The position numbers and the translations under genes were made by a program. Below, one piece after another: positions 6,299 through 9,932 of a stretch of DNA of 9,932 nucleotides. The notes under the pieces are model-generated. The model was not told the origin of the DNA and did not search any database. It saw only the letters and a list, made by a program, of their open reading frames with translations. The stretch spans positions 1-9,932 of the forward strand of contig JAFYCU010000164.1 of the NCBI GenBank assembly GCA_017545095.1. The letters run 5' to 3'. The DNA is from Muribaculaceae bacterium (lineage in GTDB: Bacteria > Bacteroidota > Bacteroidia > Bacteroidales > Muribaculaceae). The first letter of the stretch is position 1. Every line of letters starts with the position of its first letter.

Positions 6299-7342
6299 TC
6301 ACGGCTGTTGCCGTTTGGTTGAATCGCCAGGCAGCTTGAACATACCCAGGTGATAGACTTCATCGGGTGTGGTGACGATGTTGCCCTGGTCGTCGAGGTA
6401 GGGTTGCCAGGTGCGCACCTGGATGAGCGGGTCATCGCTGTTGGTGAAGTCGATGATCAGGAACAGGTATCCCACATCGCTGTAGCCCTTCGACTTGGCC
6501 GTGGGAGCCGTGTGCCAGTACTGCTTGAGCGTCACGCCATACACGTTGTCGTATTTTCGCGATTCCACCACGTCGATGTCCTCGAAGCGCACGTTCACGT
6601 AGCTGTTGCGCTTGAAGATGTTTTTGAGCTTGGCGATGTATTCCGCCTTGTTCTGCTGGGTGTAAACCACCTTGTTGCCCATGGTGATGAGTTTGCCGTC
6701 GAGCGAGCTGGGGCGTTCCTTGATCACGCGGCCGGTGATGATGAGGGCGTTCTCGCTATACACGCTTGAGATGTAGGGCAGGTCCTTGCGGTTGTAGGCC
6801 GTGCGGAAGTTCTCGATGAACTCGACCACTTTCTGCCGTCGTGCGTAGTCGAGGGCCGATTTGTTGTCGGCCATGATTTTGTCGTAGCGGTGCATCTCGA
6901 TGGCTATCGACACATTGCTGATGCGTCCGTCGGGCGTGAAATCGATAGTGAGTTCCTGGCGCGCGTTTTGCTCATCGGCGTTGAGGATGTCGATGGGTAT
7001 GCCTCGCACCTGGTAGCCCTGCGAGGTGTTGAGGCAGCGCGAGCGGATGCGCACCGGCGGACAGCTCATGGGGCTGTTGCGCCACATGGCTTTCACGTCG
7101 TCGATGGCTTGCGCCGTGAACAGGTCCTCGTTGAGTTTCACTTTCTTCTGCTGTCGCTCAGCGGCATCGGTAAGCGCAGCGATGAAGGTGTTCACATTGT
7201 GTTCAAGGGTGGATTTGAGCTGCCCGTTGTCGAGTCCCTCCGAGATGGAGAATTGCTCTTGTGCCGAGGCGGTTACCTGGCTGGTGAGGCACATCGCCAT
7301 TACAGCCAGCGAGATAAGGAATAAACGATATTTTGTATTCAT
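6299..7342 (-). CDS. Exported protein with an NTF2/SnoaL-like domain
   Basis: This 347-aa protein of unknown role is predicted to be periplasmic or membrane-associated. Residues 1-28 are a signal peptide (hydrophobic 'LFLISLAVMAMCL', ending A-S-A-Q). Residues ~32-88 are mostly helical; ~90-158 form a beta region containing 'QELTIDFTPDGRISNVSIAIE'. Residues ~170-315 look like an NTF2/SnoaL-like cone fold: an amphipathic helix 'VVEFIENFRTAYNRKDL', 'YSENALIITGRVI', a helix 'AEYIAKLKNIFKRN', then paired strands 'VRFEDIDVV', 'VYGVTLKQYW', 'SDVGYLFLIIDF' and 'IQVRTWQP'. I see no obvious catalytic triad, so a structural or binding role is more likely; that is inference. The start lies 12 nt after the stop of the 237-aa gene, indicating co-transcription and perhaps coupled translation. 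The C-terminal tail (~335-347) is polar and probably disordered. Confidence 0.82.
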   Translation of the reverse strand: MNTKYRLFLISLAVMAMCLTSQVTASAQEQFSISEGLDNGQLKSTLEHNVNTFIAALTDAAERQQKKVKLNEDLFTAQAIDDVKAMWRNSPMSCPPVRIRSRCLNTSQGYQVRGIPIDILNADEQNARQELTIDFTPDGRISNVSIAIEMHRYDKIMADNKSALDYARRQKVVEFIENFRTAYNRKDLPYISSVYSENALIITGRVIKERPSSLDGKLITMGNKVVYTQQNKAEYIAKLKNIFKRNSYVNVRFEDIDVVESRKYDNVYGVTLKQYWHTAPTAKSKGYSDVGYLFLIIDFTNSDDPLIQVRTWQPYLDDQGNIVTTPDEVYHLGMFKLPGDSTKRQQP

Positions 7343-7354
7343 GATGGTTGAGTG

Positions 7355-8068
7355 TCAATGCGTGTTGTGTTGTGCTGATTTGTTGGTTCTCTTTGGGGTG
7401 TTTTTGGCGGTGGCAGGCTGTGTGTCGCCTTCTTTGCCGAACAGGTTGCGAATGTTGTCCTGTGGAATGTTGGAGTAAAGGTCTCCCTCGATGTCGCCTG
7501 TTCCGGTGGTCACGGTGTTCATTGGAGCCTTGACTTGCAGCAGGTGCAGGCTGTTGGTCTTGGGATTGTGAAACACCACAAAGCCTTCGATTTGCTCGGT
7601 GTTGATGCTCGTCACGGCGCAGTAGAGCGTGTGGCCGGGCATCATTTTGGCCATGAACTCGTCCATGGGCATCATCAGCGTGGCAGCACGGCCGCCATAT
7701 TGGTGATGCTTGACCACGAGTTCGCGTTGTCCGCCACTGATGGCACCCAGCAGCAAGTTGTTCATGGTTTCCATGGGGTAGCGCGCGCTGTTCACGGGAA
7801 TGGCTTGCCGGCCGGTGGCGATGTAATAGACGTCGTTGCGCAGTTCGTCGACCTGGAGGCTGTTCCCCTTCACGGTGAACACCATACCGTTTTTGCGCCC
7901 TTGGCTGTTGATGGGAGGCAGTGCGCTTCGCGTGGCCTGGGCCTCGGGCAGCTCGCTGAGCAGCAGCTCATGGAGCAGGCTGTCGGCCTGTGCCTTGTCG
8001 GGCTTGGCCGCCCACGAGGTGAGCGAGCAGAAGAGCAAAGCGGTTAAGCAGATGAAAGGATATTTCAT
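7355..8068 (-). CDS. Exported protein of unknown function (237 aa)
   Basis: I do not recognise this family. Residues 1-20 are a signal peptide ('FICLTALLFCSLTSWA', cleavage probably after S-W-A). A short helix at 25-45 is Leu/Glu-rich ('ADSLLHELLLSELPEA'). Residues ~60-180 form the likely folded core, alternating strands and helices: 'GMVFTVKGNSLQV', 'DVYYIATGRQAIPV', 'ELVVKHHQYGGRAATLMMP', 'TLYCAVTSI', 'IEGFVVFHNPKTNSLHLLQVKAP'. The tail from ~210 is Lys/Thr/Asn/Gln-rich and probably disordered. It sits 54 nt after the Sel1 gene and 12 nt before the NTF2-like gene, so it very probably belongs to the same transcript. The ATG at 8068 starts the signal peptide directly and has an A/T-rich leader. 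No nucleotide-binding, protease or hydrolase motif is visible. Confidence 0.78.
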   Translation of the reverse strand: MKYPFICLTALLFCSLTSWAAKPDKAQADSLLHELLLSELPEAQATRSALPPINSQGRKNGMVFTVKGNSLQVDELRNDVYYIATGRQAIPVNSARYPMETMNNLLLGAISGGQRELVVKHHQYGGRAATLMMPMDEFMAKMMPGHTLYCAVTSINTEQIEGFVVFHNPKTNSLHLLQVKAPMNTVTTGTGDIEGDLYSNIPQDNIRNLFGKEGDTQPATAKNTPKRTNKSAQHNTH

Positions 8069-8122
8069 GTGAGTGAATTTAAATTGTCGATATAATCATA
8101 ACGAGTTGTGAGCGTGTTGTGT

Positions 8123-9739
8123 TCAGCGTTGCTGCCGTGCGATGTTGTCGGGCATGGGGTGGGCGTCGTCGGGCCGGGCGATGGTGAATGGCGTGTCGGC
8201 TTTTTGTAGCCATTGCTGTGCTTGCGCATTGTCGGCGGCCACAATCTCGCCTTGTTGCATGCATTGCGCCAGCATGAGCATGGCGGGTCGGTAACCAGCA
8301 TTGGCGGCGGCTGTGAGCAGCTGAATGGCACGCTCGTAGTTGCGAGGCACCCCGCGGCCGTGGATGTGGCACAGCGCCAGCCGGTATTCGGCCTCGCTGT
8401 GGTGCTGCAAGGCCGCCAACCGCAGCCAGCGGGCAGCCATGCTGTAGATGCGTTTGATGCCACGGCCGTCGTAGTAGGCTTGCGCGAGCTGGTTCATGGC
8501 CTCGGCATTGCCGGCTTGCGCGGCGAGTTGGTAGAGCTTCACGGCTCGTGCGGCATCGCCGTAGTCGTCGAGCATCTGAGCGATGGGCAGCCACGGCAGC
8601 GAATGGGGCTTGTCCTCAAACACCGACCCCTCCATGTTCAGGTTGCCTTGCGCAATGGTGTCGCCGTGCTGCGCTGCCAGCTCCATCAGCTCGTTGGCCC
8701 GTTGCAGGTCTTCGTCGGTGCCGCGGCCATAGCGGTAGCAGGCCGAGAGCAGGCGCATGGCCTGCGGGTTGACGTAGCCCACCTCGTCCTCCACCGCTCG
8801 GCTGAGCCATTCGAAGGCTTGGTCGTAGTCGCGTGGCACGCCTTGCCCGCGGTAGTAGCACTCGCCGATGCGGGCAGCACCGCCCAGATTGCCGTTGTTC
8901 AGCGCACGGCCAAACCACTTCACGGCTTCGGAATAGTTGGGTGTGTCCAATGAGCCTTCGTAATAGAAACATCCCAGCCGGTATTGCGCATCGGCCTCGC
9001 CGGCCTGGGCGGCCTGGGTGTAGAGCTGCGCGGCCTGGGCGTAGTCTTGCGTGCAGGCCTTGCCGTGCTCGTGGCACCAGCCGAGGTTGAACAAGGCTTC
9101 GGCGTGTTGCTGGTTGGCAGCGAGCTGCCACCAGCGCAAGGCCTCGGTATCGTTTTTGGGAACGCCCACGCCTTGATAGCTTATGCAACCCATGGCATAT
9201 TGCGCTTCGGCCAGTCCGCTGTCGGCGGCTTTCCGGATGAGCGCGGCCGCCTCGGCTCCGTTGCGGTCGAATGCCAGCAGGTGGTAGGCACGGTAGAGCT
9301 GCGCCAGCGGGTTACCCTTATCCACTGCCATCGCAAGCAGTTGCTGCGCTTTGTCCAGATTCTGTTTCACGCCGGTTCCGTGCCGGTAGCACAGGCTCAG
9401 GTTGAGCAACGCATAGGGGTCGCCTTGTTGTGCGGCCTGATTGAACAGCTTGAGCGCCTGAATGGTGTCGGCATTGGCACCCATACCGTGGAGCAAGCAC
9501 CAAGCCATGTCATTGCCGGCAGTGGTGAGGCCCTTTTGGTGTGCTTGTGTGTAGAGCGAATAGGCTTTGTTGTAGTCAACAGTTGTGCCAATGCCGTTCT
9601 GGTGGCAGAAGCCCAGGTTGCGCATGGCCTGTGCATCGCCTTGTGCGGCTTGAGTCTCCAGTTGCGACGAGTAGGTTACTTGAGCAGTCGCACTCAGCAG
9701 GAGCATCGCAGTTAACAGGAATACTGATAGACGTTTCAT
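8123..9739 (-). CDS. Exported Sel1-repeat (TPR-like) protein, about 13 repeats
   Basis: This 538-aa solenoid probably acts as a periplasmic scaffold or adaptor. Residues 1-19 are a signal peptide ('FLLTAMLLLSATA'). About thirteen Sel1 units of ~36 aa run from ~34 to ~515, with the typical A-x-x-x-L-G-x-x-Y/C-x-x-G-x-G-V pattern and second helix, for example 'YAMGCISYQGVGV', 'RIGECYYRGQGV' and 'RLALCHIHGRGV'. Unit 4 (~143-175) lacks the G-x-G turn. Unit 10 (~359-410) is degenerate, with a Pro/Trp-containing insertion 'HSLPWLPIAQML'. The last ~25 residues are Pro/Asp-rich and non-repetitive. There is no catalytic domain. Sel1 proteins usually mediate protein-protein contacts in signalling or export complexes; the partner here may be one of the co-encoded exported proteins, which is inference. 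An A-rich leader (ACAAAAAACT) precedes the ATG. The upstream partial gene ends 40 nt before it. Confidence 0.92.
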   Translation of the reverse strand: MKRLSVFLLTAMLLLSATAQVTYSSQLETQAAQGDAQAMRNLGFCHQNGIGTTVDYNKAYSLYTQAHQKGLTTAGNDMAWCLLHGMGANADTIQALKLFNQAAQQGDPYALLNLSLCYRHGTGVKQNLDKAQQLLAMAVDKGNPLAQLYRAYHLLAFDRNGAEAAALIRKAADSGLAEAQYAMGCISYQGVGVPKNDTEALRWWQLAANQQHAEALFNLGWCHEHGKACTQDYAQAAQLYTQAAQAGEADAQYRLGCFYYEGSLDTPNYSEAVKWFGRALNNGNLGGAARIGECYYRGQGVPRDYDQAFEWLSRAVEDEVGYVNPQAMRLLSACYRYGRGTDEDLQRANELMELAAQHGDTIAQGNLNMEGSVFEDKPHSLPWLPIAQMLDDYGDAARAVKLYQLAAQAGNAEAMNQLAQAYYDGRGIKRIYSMAARWLRLAALQHHSEAEYRLALCHIHGRGVPRNYERAIQLLTAAANAGYRPAMLMLAQCMQQGEIVAADNAQAQQWLQKADTPFTIARPDDAHPMPDNIARQQR

Positions 9740-9779
9740 AGTTTTTTGTAGTCAAATATTGAGAAGGCTCGCTTGTGTT

Positions 9780-9932
9780 TCACCATCCCCATTTCTCGTT
9801 AAAGGCATCGATTTGAGCTTTCACCTCGGGGCTGGCATTGTCGCGCAGGGCGTTCAGGCGTTTCATGTCGGCTCCCGAAGGCTGCGTGCCGCTGGCTTTC
9901 AGCTTGCTGAGCATCGCCCTCGCTTGTTTGTC
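9780..9932 (-). CDS. C-terminal fragment of an upstream gene in the run, unknown product
   Basis: Only the last 50 codons are in the window, read on the minus strand from 9932 to the TGA at 9782-9780. The frame enters open from the right edge. The visible part is helical and charged: 'QARAMLSKLKASG', 'ADMKRLNALRDNASPEVKAQIDAFNEKWGW'. Codon style matches the neighbours, and the 40-nt gap to the Sel1 gene suggests one operon. The family cannot be named from this fragment; it could equally be an exported or a cytoplasmic protein. Confidence 0.68.
   Translation of the reverse strand, partial: DKQARAMLSKLKASGTQPSGADMKRLNALRDNASPEVKAQIDAFNEKWGW

Noticed and set aside
8213..9715. Several long plus-strand frames opposite the Sel1 gene
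   Set aside because: They are antisense shadows produced by the repeated Sel1 codons; the minus-strand frame has a signal peptide and regular 36-residue repeats.
8123..9739. Sel1 DNA repeats as a possible CRISPR or satellite array
   Set aside because: The repeats are diverged, in frame, about 108 bp apart and encode Sel1 units; there are no identical repeats with unique spacers.

Overview
The window looks like a chromosomal piece of a gut or oral Bacteroidales bacterium (Prevotellaceae/Muribaculaceae-like). The grounds are two promoters fitting the Bacteroidetes TAnnTTTG consensus, A-rich leaders in place of Shine-Dalgarno sequences, a GC-rich third-position codon style, and secreted proteins ending in the 'Y-[DN]-x-x-G ... 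G-I-x-I' tails common in that order. The genus cannot be fixed from the sequence alone.

Layout. (1) 1-931, minus strand: an IS1595-family (ISXO2-like) transposase, cut by the left window edge at residue 310, with its own promoter at 950-981. (2) 932-1153: an intergenic stretch holding the divergent promoters of the transposase and of the next gene. (3) 1154-4682, plus strand: two consecutive genes for secreted or surface proteins of 241 and 892 aa. They share an 'F-x-I-K-N-x-x-T-G-x-Y' module and related C-terminal tails, and are separated by two hairpins. The 892-aa gene is a compositional mosaic: an AT-richer first 1.17 kb joins a GC-rich remainder exactly at a module border. (4) 4704-4744: a 17-bp perfect hairpin that serves as a bidirectional terminator between convergent transcription units. 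(5) 9932-4760, minus strand: a run of five genes for exported proteins. In transcription order these are an unknown C-terminal fragment, a 13-repeat Sel1 protein, an unknown 237-aa protein, an NTF2/SnoaL-like protein, and a protein combining a PEGA-like domain, TPRs and a likely C-terminal beta-barrel. The first four are tightly spaced (gaps of 40, 54 and 12 nt); the last follows after 144 nt.

No enzyme active site is visible in the minus-strand run. All four complete proteins have signal peptides and two consist of protein-interaction repeats. The most economical reading is an uncharacterised periplasmic/outer-membrane assembly whose last gene supplies the membrane-embedded part. That is inference from order and architecture. 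I saw no tRNA, rRNA, CRISPR array, phage gene or recognised defence gene.
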